Below are positions 29,383 to 38,643 of a DNA stretch of 64,000 nt, piece by piece; the stretch's first letter is position 1, and each line of letters begins with the position of its first letter. The position numbers and the translations under genes are program-made. The DNA comes from Hypericibacter terrae. Its GTDB lineage: Bacteria > Pseudomonadota > Alphaproteobacteria > Dongiales > Dongiaceae. A model generated the notes under the pieces. That model worked only from the letters and a program-made list of their open reading frames with translations, was not told the DNA's origin and ran no database searches. The stretch lies in NCBI RefSeq assembly GCF_008728855.1, contig NZ_CP042906.1, positions 4,793,501-4,857,500 on the forward strand, given 5' to 3'.

Positions 29383-31371
29383 TTGCAGGCCGATCTGCGC
29401 CACACGGAACTGTTCAAGCGCATCCAGAAGGCGGACGCCGACTGGCTGCAGCTGGGGGCCCACCAGACGCCGGACCTCTACGACATCGCGCTCTCGCCCG
29501 ACGGCCGTACCCTCGCCGGCAGCGGCGTGTTCGCCGAGGCCCTCGAGGGCACGCTCCCCCAGCGCATCTGTCTGGTCGATACCGCGAGCGGCGAACTCAA
29601 GGTGGTGTCCTCGGGTCCCTCGACCGACCTCGCGCCCAAATGGTCGCCCGATGGCCGCCGCCTGGCCTATCTCTCCGACCGCGACGAGCCCGGCATCGCC
29701 CAGCTCTGCCTGCTGGACATCGCCTCGAAGGCCGAGACGCGCGTCACCGTGAAGGGCCTCTGGCTCGAATATGCGCATTGGTCGCCCGACGGCCGGTCGA
29801 TTCTGCTGGGTGCGGCCGAACGCGGCGTCGACCTCTCGGGCTTCCAGGGCGGCTACACCTTCCAGACCTCCGATCCCTCCCTGCCCGACTGGACGCCGCA
29901 GGTCGATATCGGCGTCGATGACAGCCAGTGGCGCAGCCTCTGGATCTACGACGTCGCCAGCGCCGCCCTGCGCCGCCTGACCGCGAACGGCCTCAATCCC
30001 TGGGAGGCCTGCTGGGCCGGCGACAAGGCCATTGCCTGCATCGCTTCCGACAATCCGCACGAGAACGACTGGTACAAGGCGAGCGTCCGGCTGATCGACC
30101 TCGCCAGCGGCAAGGCGCGGACCGTCTATACGCCGAAGGACCAGATCGGCTGGCTCTCGGCTTCGCCCAGCGGCAGGCAGCTGGCACTCGTCGCCTCCTT
30201 CAGCAGCGATCGCCAGTCGACGACCGGCGATCTCATGATCGTCTCGCTCCAGGACGGCTCGGCCCGGCGCGCGGACACCAACGGCGCCGACATCACTTTC
30301 ACCGCCTGGCAGAGCGAGACCGACATCCTCATCGCCGGTATTCGCTCGCTCGAGACCGTGCTGGCGCTGTGCGACGCCCGCACGGCGCGCTCGCGCGAGC
30401 TCTGGACCGGGACCGAGACCACGTTGGGCGGCGAGCGCTTCTTTCCTTTCGTCAGTCCCGCCGCGGCGCCCGGCGACTGCGCCGTTACCATGGAAGGGTT
30501 CTTCACGCCGCAATCACTGGCCATGTTCCGCGGCGGCGAGATGAAGACCTTCAGGCGCCTGGGCCCCCCGGGCGCCGAGGCCAGCCTCGCGGCCCTCGGC
30601 CGCGCCGAGCCCTATCGCTGGAAGGCGAAAGACGGGCTCGAGATCCATGGCTGGCTGCTGCGCCCAACCAAGGGCAGCGGCCCGCGCGCCCTCATCGTCG
30701 ATGTGCATGGCGGCCCGGTCTGGTCCTGGCGGCCCACCTGCGCCGGGCGAAGCTCGCTCTATGTCACGCTGCTGCAGGACGGCTATGCGATCTTCCAGCC
30801 CAACGTGCGGGGCAGCACCGGCCGCGGCCAGGAATTCGCGCGGCTGGTGGCGGGCGACATGGGCGGCGGCGACGCGCAGGACATTCTTTCCGGCCTCGAC
30901 CAGCTGGTCGCCGACGGCATCGCCGATCCCAAGCGCCTCGGCGTCACCGGCGTCTCCTATGGCGGGATCATGGCGGCCTGGATCATCACGCAGGACACGC
31001 GCTTCGCGGCCTCGGTCGTCGTGTCGCCGGTCACCGACTATGTGAGCGAGCAGCTCACCAGCCATATCCGCGGCTTCTGCGAGAACTTCCTCCTGGACGA
31101 CTACAAGAATCCGGGCGGCGAGTATTTCAAGCGCAGCGCCATCATGTTCGCCGACCGGGTCAAGACGCCGACGATGAATATCTGCGGCGCGCTCGATCGC
31201 AATTGTCCCGCGGTGCAGGCGATCGAGTTCCACCGGGCTCTGCTGCAGCATGGCGTCAAATCCACGCTGGTGCATTACCCGAAGGAAGGCCATTGGGTGC
31301 AGCACCATCCGGCGATCGCCGATTACGGCGCCCGCGTGGTGACCTGGTTCCAGGAGCATATGCCGGCCTGA
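29383..31371 (+). CDS. S9-family (prolyl oligopeptidase-type) peptidase
   Basis: A 662-residue serine peptidase of family S9, likely an acylaminoacyl/dipeptidyl peptidase. The first 400 residues form a beta-propeller (repeated WSPDGRRLAYLS and WSPDGRSILLG blades); the C-terminal alpha/beta hydrolase carries the triad S525 in GVSYGG, D605 in ALDRNCP and H637 in EGHWVQHH. The reading starts with TTG at 29383, preceded by GGAG; no ATG is better placed. No signal peptide is visible, so it should act in the cytoplasm. It is followed 64 bases later by a polyamine-type binding protein. Confidence 0.9.
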   Translation: MQADLRHTELFKRIQKADADWLQLGAHQTPDLYDIALSPDGRTLAGSGVFAEALEGTLPQRICLVDTASGELKVVSSGPSTDLAPKWSPDGRRLAYLSDRDEPGIAQLCLLDIASKAETRVTVKGLWLEYAHWSPDGRSILLGAAERGVDLSGFQGGYTFQTSDPSLPDWTPQVDIGVDDSQWRSLWIYDVASAALRRLTANGLNPWEACWAGDKAIACIASDNPHENDWYKASVRLIDLASGKARTVYTPKDQIGWLSASPSGRQLALVASFSSDRQSTTGDLMIVSLQDGSARRADTNGADITFTAWQSETDILIAGIRSLETVLALCDARTARSRELWTGTETTLGGERFFPFVSPAAAPGDCAVTMEGFFTPQSLAMFRGGEMKTFRRLGPPGAEASLAALGRAEPYRWKAKDGLEIHGWLLRPTKGSGPRALIVDVHGGPVWSWRPTCAGRSSLYVTLLQDGYAIFQPNVRGSTGRGQEFARLVAGDMGGGDAQDILSGLDQLVADGIADPKRLGVTGVSYGGIMAAWIITQDTRFAASVVVSPVTDYVSEQLTSHIRGFCENFLLDDYKNPGGEYFKRSAIMFADRVKTPTMNICGALDRNCPAVQAIEFHRALLQHGVKSTLVHYPKEGHWVQHHPAIADYGARVVTWFQEHMPA

Positions 31372-31435
31372 CGTGGGGCCGGCCGCGACCGACGTTCTTT
31401 GACGAAACCGGATGAAACCCGAGGGGAGCTTCACG

Positions 31436-32725
31436 ATGGATCGTGGTGAATTGACGGCTCGACGGATCCTGACGTCATTGCGGGGCGGCCGGCTGTCCCG
31501 GCGCGAGGCCTTGGCGGCGCTCTCGACCGCGGGATTGTCGGCGACGACCTTGCGCCTCCTGGGCGGCTCGGCCTGGGCCGATTCGCCGCCCGACGCCGTC
31601 GGTCCCGGCGGCATCCCGCTCGCACGGCCCAACCGTCCGGTGAAGCTGCCGGTGTTCCAGAAGCCGATCGAGAGCGGCCTCAAGCCGGAGAAGGGCGGCA
31701 CCTTCAACATCTTCAATTACGCCGACTATGTGGACAAGAAGCTGCTCGACGCCTTCGCCAAGAAGTACGACGTCAATGTCCAGGTGACGACCTTCGACAG
31801 CATGGACCAGGCGATCACCCGCCTCGCCACCAAGGCTGTCCGAAACATGGACGTGACCAATGTCATCAGCAACCGGATCGCGCAGGCCGTGGCCGGCAAG
31901 CTGGTCCAGCCGATCAACAAGGATTACATCCCGAATCTGCAGAAGAACTGCTGGCCGCAGTTCATGAGCCCGTTCTACGACGTCGATGCGCAATACACGA
32001 TTCCCTACACGGTCTACACGACCGGCATCGGCTGGCGCAGCGACAAGGTCTCCGAGGACATCCCCAAGATGGAGAATCCCTGGTCCATCTTCTGGCAGTC
32101 CGAGAAATACAAGGGCTATGTCTCGATCCTCGACGATTCGCGCGAGGCGCTGGTGGCGGCGATGCTCTATCGCGGCGAGTACGACCTCAACACCGAGGAT
32201 CCGAAGGTCATCGACAAGGCGCTCGAGGATCTGCTGGCCCTGACCTCGATCTGCAACGTCAAGGTCAACATCACCGGCTACCAGACGCTACCCGAGGGCA
32301 GCTGCTGGCTGGCCCACAACTGGTCCGGCAACGTGCTGAGCGCGGTCCTCGCCTTCATGCCCGAGGGCGGCGATCCCACCCAGATCCAGTATTGGGCGCC
32401 GCCTCCCGGCAAGGGCCCGATCCAGAACGACATGTGGGCGGTCTGCGCCGGTTCGAAGAAACCGGTCCTGGCGCATCTCTGGCTGAACTTCCTGCTCGAC
32501 GAGGACAACGCCTATCACAACTTCGTCGATTACAACGGCTATCAGCCGCCCCAGAACTCGATCACGCCGGAGCGGCTGGTCGCCAGCAAGCTGATTCCCG
32601 AGAATCTCCACACGGCGATCATGACGGCGAAGGACCTGGGTCCCGACTCGCTGCAGGAGGCGGCCCTCACCAACGAGGGCCTCAAACTCTGGCAGTCGGC
32701 CTATGCCCGCTTCAATGGCGGCTGA
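31436..32725 (+). CDS. Tat-exported spermidine/putrescine-type ABC substrate-binding protein (orphan)
   Basis: A 429-residue type-II periplasmic binding protein of the PotD/PotF kind: TFNIFNYADYVDKKLLDAFAKKY opens the fold (seen in parts as GGTFNIFNY and DYVDKKLL), and the lobes follow the family pattern. The N-terminus has SRREALAAL (R22, R23) and a hydrophobic stretch, a twin-arginine-type signal, with cleavage likely after SAWA. Start at 31436 was chosen because the strong GAGGGGAG lies eight bases upstream. There are no permease or ATPase genes next to it; a terminator follows. It may serve a transporter encoded elsewhere. Confidence 0.87.
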   Translation: MDRGELTARRILTSLRGGRLSRREALAALSTAGLSATTLRLLGGSAWADSPPDAVGPGGIPLARPNRPVKLPVFQKPIESGLKPEKGGTFNIFNYADYVDKKLLDAFAKKYDVNVQVTTFDSMDQAITRLATKAVRNMDVTNVISNRIAQAVAGKLVQPINKDYIPNLQKNCWPQFMSPFYDVDAQYTIPYTVYTTGIGWRSDKVSEDIPKMENPWSIFWQSEKYKGYVSILDDSREALVAAMLYRGEYDLNTEDPKVIDKALEDLLALTSICNVKVNITGYQTLPEGSCWLAHNWSGNVLSAVLAFMPEGGDPTQIQYWAPPPGKGPIQNDMWAVCAGSKKPVLAHLWLNFLLDEDNAYHNFVDYNGYQPPQNSITPERLVASKLIPENLHTAIMTAKDLGPDSLQEAALTNEGLKLWQSAYARFNGG

Positions 32726-32769
32726 GATCCAGCCGTAGCAGTCGACAGTCGATCACTCGACCAGCAAGA

Positions 32770-32793
32770 GCCCCGGCGCGGCCGCGTCGGGGC
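32770..32793 (+). terminator. Rho-independent terminator after binding-protein gene
   Basis: Stem GCCCCGGCGCG (32770-32780) pairs with CGCGTCGGGGC (32783-32793), with one G-T mismatch pair, then TTTT. It lies 44 bases after the binding-protein stop and isolates it from the next gene. Confidence 0.8.
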
Positions 32794-32978
32794 TTTTCGT
32801 TCGGCTTTCCGGAAGCGGCGCGACCAGAATGCCCCTCCGTTCGACGCCGGCTTGGCCTTCTTCGATCCGGCACTATATTCACAGGGTCCGCTTCGCCGGA
32901 TCGTTGTCGAGCGTCCGCACCGCATGAACATCGCGTCATGTCGGACGTAGAGAATACATTTCCTGTGAGAGGCCATCG

Positions 32979-33977
32979 ATGAGCGTCGCCACCACCCGCC
33001 TGGGCCGCACCGGCCTGACCGTCTCCCGCCTCGCGCTGGGCACCATGACCTTCGGGCTGCAGACCGAGGAGGATGTGGCCCGCGCCATCATGAGCAAGGC
33101 CGCCTCCGGCGGTATCAATTTCTTCGACACCGCCGATGTCTATCCGCTGGGCGGCGATCTCAAGACGGCGGGGCGCACCGAGGAGATCGTCGGCCGCTGG
33201 CTCAAGGGCCAGCGCGGCAATTTCATCCTCGCGACCAAGGCCGTCGGCAGGATGGGCCCGAACAGTTGGGACCAGGGCGCCTCCCGCAAGCATCTGCTCG
33301 ACGCGATCGACGCCTCGCTGCGCCGCCTGCAGACCGACTATGTCGATCTCTATCAGCTCCACTCCGACGACGCCGCGACGCCCCTGGACGAGACCTTGGC
33401 GGCCCTCGATACGATCGTGAGATCGGGACGGGCGCGCTATGTCGGCGTCTCGAATTTCCTCGCCTATCGACTGGCCACGGCGCTGGGCCGTGCCGAGCTC
33501 AAGGGCCTGACGCGCGTCGTCTCGGTCCAGCCGCGCTACAGCCTGCTGTTCCGCGAGATCGAGCGCGAGCTGCTGCCGCTGGCCGAGCAGGAAGGGCTGG
33601 GCGTCATTCCCTACAACCCGCTCGCCGGCGGCTTCCTCAGCGGCAAGCACAAGCAGGGCGGCGCGCCGACGCCGGGCACACGCTTCACGGTCGGCAACTC
33701 GGCCGAACGCTATCAGGAGCGTTATTGGAACGACCGCGCCTTTGCGACGGTGTCGAAGATCGTCGGGCTCGCGGCGGAAGCCGGCGTCTCGCCGACCACG
33801 CTCTCGATCGCCTGGGTGATGGCCAACCCCGTCATCACGGCGCCCCTGCTGGGTGCCAGCCGGCCCGAGCAACTCGAAGATTCGATGGCCGCAGCCGCCT
33901 ATCGGCTCGAACCCGCCCTGAAGCAGAAGCTCGACGAGCTGACGCTCCACTATCGCCGCGGCGACGCCGTGCGGTGA
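32979..33977 (+). CDS. Aldo/keto reductase, YajO/Gfo-like group
   Basis: A 332-residue aldo/keto reductase of the larger AKR type. The N-terminus TRLGRTGLTVSRLALGTMTFG is characteristic; the tetrad is D and Y in FFDTADVY, K in LATKAV and H in YQLHSDD. The cofactor end contains PVITAPLLGASRPEQL. It is a different subfamily from the reductase at 21280. It is preceded by a terminator and followed by a second terminator, so it is a monocistronic gene. Confidence 0.92.
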   Translation: MSVATTRLGRTGLTVSRLALGTMTFGLQTEEDVARAIMSKAASGGINFFDTADVYPLGGDLKTAGRTEEIVGRWLKGQRGNFILATKAVGRMGPNSWDQGASRKHLLDAIDASLRRLQTDYVDLYQLHSDDAATPLDETLAALDTIVRSGRARYVGVSNFLAYRLATALGRAELKGLTRVVSVQPRYSLLFREIERELLPLAEQEGLGVIPYNPLAGGFLSGKHKQGGAPTPGTRFTVGNSAERYQERYWNDRAFATVSKIVGLAAEAGVSPTTLSIAWVMANPVITAPLLGASRPEQLEDSMAAAAYRLEPALKQKLDELTLHYRRGDAVR

Positions 33978-34019
33978 GAGATCGCCGCGATCCGCTCACT
34001 TCCTTTTGCTCCAAACGAA

Positions 34020-34046
34020 AACAGGCCGCCCGTCGGGCGGCCTGTT
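34020..34046. terminator. Bidirectional terminator between convergent genes
   Basis: Perfect inverted repeat AACAGGCCGCCCG / CGGGCGGCCTGTT (34020-34032 and 34034-34046), with an A-rich left flank and T's on the right. It separates the aldo/keto reductase from the convergent IalB-like gene. Confidence 0.8.
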
Positions 34047-34082
34047 CGGCGATTCGCAGGCTGGAATTTCTGCGGCGAAGGA

Positions 34083-34613
34083 TTACCTCGCCAGCTCGCG
34101 GGCGCGGTGCAGCGCTTCCGAGAACCGATCCAAGCTCACGTCCAGGGACTGCTGCTTCGCGCCCGCGGGCGTGAACGTCAGATGCACGGTCTTTCCCGAT
34201 TCCATCAGATCGATGATCTTCTTGGATTGAGCCGGGGGCGCCAGCAGGGCGACATCGCCGCTGCTCGAGAACGCCCAGGTCTCGTTGTCCACGCTGATCG
34301 TGATCCTGCTGTTCGGCGCTAAGCCGTTGAGCGCGTTGAACGCCACGCGCTCCGAGCCGAAGGTCCGGTTCACGCCAAAGCGGACGAAATTGCCCGCACT
34401 GTCGTTTAGCGGCTGGGCATGAAAGGTGTTGCAGAACACATAGTGATAGACCGTGTTCTTGGTGCAGATGACCGTCCAGGACCCGAAATCCTCGTGCTGC
34501 ACCTGCTCTTCTTCGGATTGTGCGAACGCGCTTGGCACGACGCCGAGAACGCCGACCGAGCCCATCGCCAATGTCGCGCACATCCACAAAGACGCCAAAA
34601 TCTGTCTACGCAT
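34083..34613 (-). CDS. Invasion-associated locus B (IalB) family protein
   Basis: A 176-residue exported protein resembling the IalB family. A Sec signal peptide (ILASLWMCATLAMGSVGVL, cleavage near AFA|QS) is followed by FGSWTVICTKNTVYHYVFCNTF, typical of the family's two-cysteine pattern, and SLDRFSEALHRAREL at the end. IalB-like proteins of alphaproteobacteria are small periplasmic or outer-membrane-associated proteins; the name comes from Bartonella and implies no virulence here. The start MRRQILASL at 34613 was chosen for its AGAAG ribosome binding site. It stands alone. Confidence 0.82.
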   Translation of the reverse strand: MRRQILASLWMCATLAMGSVGVLGVVPSAFAQSEEEQVQHEDFGSWTVICTKNTVYHYVFCNTFHAQPLNDSAGNFVRFGVNRTFGSERVAFNALNGLAPNSRITISVDNETWAFSSSGDVALLAPPAQSKKIIDLMESGKTVHLTFTPAGAKQQSLDVSLDRFSEALHRARELAR

Positions 34614-35122
34614 AGTTTCTTCTCCCCACATTTGAAATCGGCCCATTTTGCCCAGGAATACCGCAAGAAGATAGCGGGATCGCCTAAACCCCGGGGCCCA
34701 TTTAGGAATTTAGGCTTTTGGTCGATTGGTCGTTCGTCCAGCGCCGGCATCCGAGCCATCCGGCATGAGCCTGGTTCGTCCTGTCGCTGATGGTCGCGCG
34801 CCGGGCACGAGAAGACCCCGACGTTGGCGAGGCGACTGTCTGCGACGAGCGGTGCCGGATCGCGGATGCTCCGATCGAGACTGGAAAGAAACTGCCCTGC
34901 AATCGGCGGGGCGGCGCCAGGGCCGGTTCCCGGCTCCCGATGATCGGCGGGCCGTGGAAATGGCAAACGCTGTCCTTCCTGGCGTCCCTTTGCCGAAACA
35001 ACGCCAGATTCCTCATAGGTGGGGTCGGAACTTCGCATCGCTGGGCCCTGAAGAGCGGATAGAATTTCCATGCAGAAGGACGGCAGACAGGGCGCCCGCG
35101 GGCGCCGATCGAGGAGGATAGG
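34614..35122. other. Intergenic region, no gene seen
   Basis: A 509-base stretch between divergent genes with a small AT-rich patch near 34680-34720. Short frames on both strands show no recognised features. Promoters of the IalB-like gene and the ThDP enzyme gene should lie here. Confidence 0.4.
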
Positions 35123-36769
35123 ATGATCAAGGGATCCGACCTGCTGGTGGCGGCCCTCGAGAATGAGGGAGTCGACCGGATCTTCGGGATTCCCGGCGAG
35201 GAGAACCTCGACGTGGTGGAGTCTATCCGCCGTTCCTCGATCCAGCTTGTCCTGACACGCCACGAGCAGGCGGCCGCCTTCATGGCGGCGACCTATGGGC
35301 GCCTCACGGGCAAGCCCGGCGTCTGCATCACCACCCTGGGGCCGGGGGCGCTCAACCTCACGACCGGGGCGGCCTATGCCCTGCTCGGCGCCATGCCGAT
35401 GATCATGATCACCGGCCAGAAGGGGATCCTCTCCTCGCGCCAGGCGCGGTTTCAGATTGTGGACATCGTCAACACGATGCGGCCCTTGACGAAGTCCGCG
35501 CATCAGATCGTCTCGCCCCGGATGATCCCGACCCTCGTCCGCGAGGCCTTCCGCGTGGCCCAGGAGGAACGTCCGGGGCCCGTCCATCTGGAATTGCCCG
35601 AGGACATCGCCGCCGAGGCCTGCGAGCCCCTGGCAATGGTGCCGCCCCACCCGGTGGAGCGGCCGCTCGCGAGCGCCGAAGCGCTGGACCGGGCCGCCCG
35701 GATGATCCTCGCCGCCGAGCGGCCCCTGATCATGGTGGGCGCCGCCGCCTCGCGGCCGCGTTCGACCGCGGATCTCGCCCATTTCGTGCTGCGCAGCGGA
35801 ATTCCCTATTTCACCACGCAGATGGGCAAGGGCACGGTGCCCGGCGGCACCGAGCTCTATATGGGAACCGCCGCTCTCTCCGAGCGCGACTATGTGCATG
35901 AAGCGATCGAGAGTGCCGACCTCATCATCACGATCGGCCATGACACGGCCGAGAAGCCGCCCTTCATCATGGGTCCCGGCGGCCCCCAGGTGGTGCATGT
36001 CGGCTATCAACCCGCCCATGTCGAGCAGGTCTATTTTCCGCAGGCCGAGGTGATCGGCGATATCGGCCCGTCGCTGCATCTGCTGGCCGATCGTCTCGAA
36101 GGCAGGCTTGTCAACGCCGCCGCCCTGCTGCCTTTGCGCGAGGGCATCCTCGGCCACATCGCGGCGCGCGCCACCGAGGATCGATTCACCCCGCAGCGGC
36201 TCGTGCATGACATCCGCCAGGTGATCCCGCCCGACGGCATCGTCGCGCTCGACAACGGCATGTACAAGATCTGGTTCGCCCGCAACTACCGGACGCGGGT
36301 CGCCAATACGCTGCTGCTGGACAACGCGCTCGCCACCATGGGCGCCGGCCTGCCCTCGGCGATCATGGCCGCCATGCTCTATCCCGGGCGCCGCGTGATG
36401 GCGGTCTGCGGCGATGGCGGCTTCATGATGAACAGCCAGGAGATGGAGACCGCCGTCCGGCTCAAGGTCGATCTCGTGGTGCTGGTGATCGAGGACGGCG
36501 CCTACGGCATGATCCGCTGGAAGCAGGCGGTCGACAAGTTCGCCGATTTCGGCATGACCTTCGGCAATCCAGACTTCGTGAAATATGCCGAGGCCTATGG
36601 CGCCAAGGGCCGGCGCGTGTCGGCGATCGGAGATTTCATCCCGACGCTGGAACAGGCCTTTGCCGAAGGCGGCGTGCAGCTGGTCGTGGTGCCGATCGAT
36701 TATTCGGAGAACATCCGCGTGCTGGTCGACGAGCTCCGCGAGAGACGGCCGGTCGCGGCTGGCGACTGA
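35123..36769 (+). CDS. Thiamine-diphosphate enzyme, acetolactate-synthase-like
   Basis: A 548-residue ThDP-dependent enzyme with the domain order Pyr, central, PP. The cofactor-activating Glu lies in the RHEQAAAFMA motif (about residue 50), preceded by GIPGEENLD; the ThDP/Mg motif is GDGGFMMNSQEMETAV near residue 430. It resembles acetolactate synthase catalytic subunits, but the family includes glyoxylate carboligase, sulfoacetaldehyde acetyltransferase and others; no FAD or small-subunit gene is adjacent, so the true reaction is uncertain. Length fits. Confidence 0.87.
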   Translation: MIKGSDLLVAALENEGVDRIFGIPGEENLDVVESIRRSSIQLVLTRHEQAAAFMAATYGRLTGKPGVCITTLGPGALNLTTGAAYALLGAMPMIMITGQKGILSSRQARFQIVDIVNTMRPLTKSAHQIVSPRMIPTLVREAFRVAQEERPGPVHLELPEDIAAEACEPLAMVPPHPVERPLASAEALDRAARMILAAERPLIMVGAAASRPRSTADLAHFVLRSGIPYFTTQMGKGTVPGGTELYMGTAALSERDYVHEAIESADLIITIGHDTAEKPPFIMGPGGPQVVHVGYQPAHVEQVYFPQAEVIGDIGPSLHLLADRLEGRLVNAAALLPLREGILGHIAARATEDRFTPQRLVHDIRQVIPPDGIVALDNGMYKIWFARNYRTRVANTLLLDNALATMGAGLPSAIMAAMLYPGRRVMAVCGDGGFMMNSQEMETAVRLKVDLVVLVIEDGAYGMIRWKQAVDKFADFGMTFGNPDFVKYAEAYGAKGRRVSAIGDFIPTLEQAFAEGGVQLVVVPIDYSENIRVLVDELRERRPVAAGD

Positions 36770-37217
36770 ACGGCTCCTCTCCTTCGCGGCCGGACTGGCC
36801 GATCATGGAAGGAATGATCTTGTCATCCGAGGCAGCCGCCTGGCGTCGGCCCGCGGTCACGCGTTACAGTCGCCACACTTGGTAACTTTATCCGTTCAAC
36901 TCCGCGCGCTCCCGCCAGGGCAAAGCGCGGCCTCGCCACCAAGGTAACACTCCTTCTCCGACTAAAGTCGGATACAACTTCGAACGTCAGCCGGGAACAA
37001 TCAGACGGCCTGCGCCTTCCGAAAGCGCCTTGCCGTGCCTGCGGCTTTTGCATGTCATCCGGTTGATTCGGCCCGCCCGGACAACGCCTGCGCCGATTGC
37101 GATCGCCGCTTGCCCCGCATCCTGCCCCTCGCCTAGGCTCGGAGCCGGGGAGTGTGGGTAAGCCAATGCGCATAACGATGAAAACAAAATCAAACCATCC
37201 TGCGGAGGATACTCACC
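36770..37217. other. Intergenic region with palindrome, upstream of Liv operon 2
   Basis: A 448-base gap with no convincing gene. It contains the perfect palindrome TCCGACTAAAGTCGGA at 36957-36972, a possible operator for the downstream Liv operon or a small hairpin. The binding-protein gene has GCGGAGGA about ten bases before its ATG. No strong promoter hexamers are obvious. Confidence 0.5.
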
Positions 37218-38486
37218 ATGATCAGCGGAAGCCTGTTCCGGAGGTTCGATCGGCGTAGTGTTCTGAAGGCGGCCGTCGCCGCCGGCGTCGCGCAAGTCGC
37301 CTCTCCTTTCGTCATCAGCGCTCGCGCGGACGACACGGTTAAGATCGGCCTCGACAACCCGCTGACCGGCACCTATGCCGCGCTTGGCAAGAACGAGCAG
37401 ATCGGCGCCCAGCTCGCCGTCGACCAGATCAACGCCCAAGGCGGCATCCTGGGCCGCGAGGTCGAGCTGTTGGTCGAGGATTCGACGAGCGGCGATGCCG
37501 CCACCGCGGTGCAGAAGGCAACCAAGCTGGTCGAGCGCGACAAGGTCAGCTTCCTTCTCGGCAACGTCAACTCGGCCCTGGCGCAGGCGATAGCCAACTA
37601 CGCCTTCGAGAAGAGCGTGCTCCATATCGTGCCGGGCGGCCATGTCGATACCGTCACCGGCTCGCAATGCCACTGGAACGTCTTCCGCGTCTGCAACACG
37701 ACACGCATGGAAACCAACTCGGTCTCCAAGCTGCTCCTCGGCAGCTACGGGAAGAAATGGTACTTCATCACCACCGACTACGCGTTCGGTCATGGATTGC
37801 AGGCAGGTTTCGAAGCCAGCCTGAAAGCGGCCGACGGCACCGAGCTCGGCGCCGACCTGACGCCGCTCGGCACCACGGATTTCTCGGCCAACCTCATCAA
37901 GGCGCAGTCGACCAATCCCGACGCGATCGTGCTGCTGCTGGCGGGCGACGACATGATCAACTGCCTGAAGCAGGCGGTGCAGTTCGGCCTCAATCAGAAG
38001 TTCCACATCGCCGGTGCGCAGCAGGAGCTCGAGGTGCTGATGGGTTTGCCGCCCGAGGCGCTCATCGGCGACTGGGTCTTCGAATGGTATTGGAACCAGC
38101 CCGGCGTGCCCCATGTCGACCAGTTCGTCGCCGATATCCGCAAGGCGAGCGGCGGCAAGGTCCCCACGGCGCGCACCTGGTTCGGCTACGCCTCGGTCCA
38201 GACTTGCAAGCTGGCTGCGGAGAAGGCGCAGTCGCTCGAGGCCGGCAAGATGGCCCACGCCCTGCAGGGCCTGGAGCTCCCGCCCGAAGTCGCGCTCATG
38301 CCCAACACCGCTTATTACCGCGCCGGAGACAATCAGCTGATGCCGACGCTGTTCGTCGGCCAGTCGCAGCAGGCGCCGGCCGGCGGCGACCCGGCCGACC
38401 TGTTCAAGGTCAGCCAACTCATGAAGGGCGACGAGGCGGCGCTGCCGGTGGCCGACACCGGCTGCAAGATGACCTGGCCGTCCTGA
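37218..38486 (+). CDS. ABC transporter substrate-binding protein (Liv/urea-type), cluster 2
   Basis: A 422-residue type-I periplasmic binding protein. The N-terminus FDRRSVLKAAVAAGVAQVAS (R12, R13) is a twin-arginine signal, unusual for this family where Sec signals dominate; cleavage probably follows SARA. The mature protein opens VKIGLDNPLTGTYAALGKNE with INAQGGILGREVELLVEDS, a branched-chain or urea/amide type. It is the first gene of the second Liv operon, followed by a strong hairpin and then the permease genes. The ligand is unknown. Confidence 0.9.
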   Translation: MISGSLFRRFDRRSVLKAAVAAGVAQVASPFVISARADDTVKIGLDNPLTGTYAALGKNEQIGAQLAVDQINAQGGILGREVELLVEDSTSGDAATAVQKATKLVERDKVSFLLGNVNSALAQAIANYAFEKSVLHIVPGGHVDTVTGSQCHWNVFRVCNTTRMETNSVSKLLLGSYGKKWYFITTDYAFGHGLQAGFEASLKAADGTELGADLTPLGTTDFSANLIKAQSTNPDAIVLLLAGDDMINCLKQAVQFGLNQKFHIAGAQQELEVLMGLPPEALIGDWVFEWYWNQPGVPHVDQFVADIRKASGGKVPTARTWFGYASVQTCKLAAEKAQSLEAGKMAHALQGLELPPEVALMPNTAYYRAGDNQLMPTLFVGQSQQAPAGGDPADLFKVSQLMKGDEAALPVADTGCKMTWPS

Positions 38487-38501
38487 CCGATGAAGAAGCA
38501 G

Positions 38502-38529
38502 CGGCCGCCGCGAGCGCTCGCGGCGGCCG
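38502..38529 (+). promoter_or_regulatory. Intercistronic hairpin in Liv cluster 2
   Basis: A 28-base perfect palindrome (centre between 38515 and 38516, arms CGGCCGCCGCGAGC and GCTCGCGGCGGCCG) lies 15 bases after the binding-protein stop. No T-run follows. It mirrors the hairpin in cluster 1 and probably raises the ratio of binding protein to permease by transcript stabilisation or attenuation. Confidence 0.65.
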
Positions 38530-38643
38530 ACGGCCGGGTTCCTAAGGGACATCTCCGGTCGTCGAGCCATCGGGACTGACGCGCGTGGAAGGCGCAGGAA
38601 TTCGCTTCGGAAGATCCAAGCAGGGGGCATCCGGAACCGCCGC

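Noticed and set aside
34020..34046. The inverted repeat after the aldo/keto reductase as an operator
   Set aside because: Its position between convergent genes and A/T flanks fit a bidirectional terminator better.
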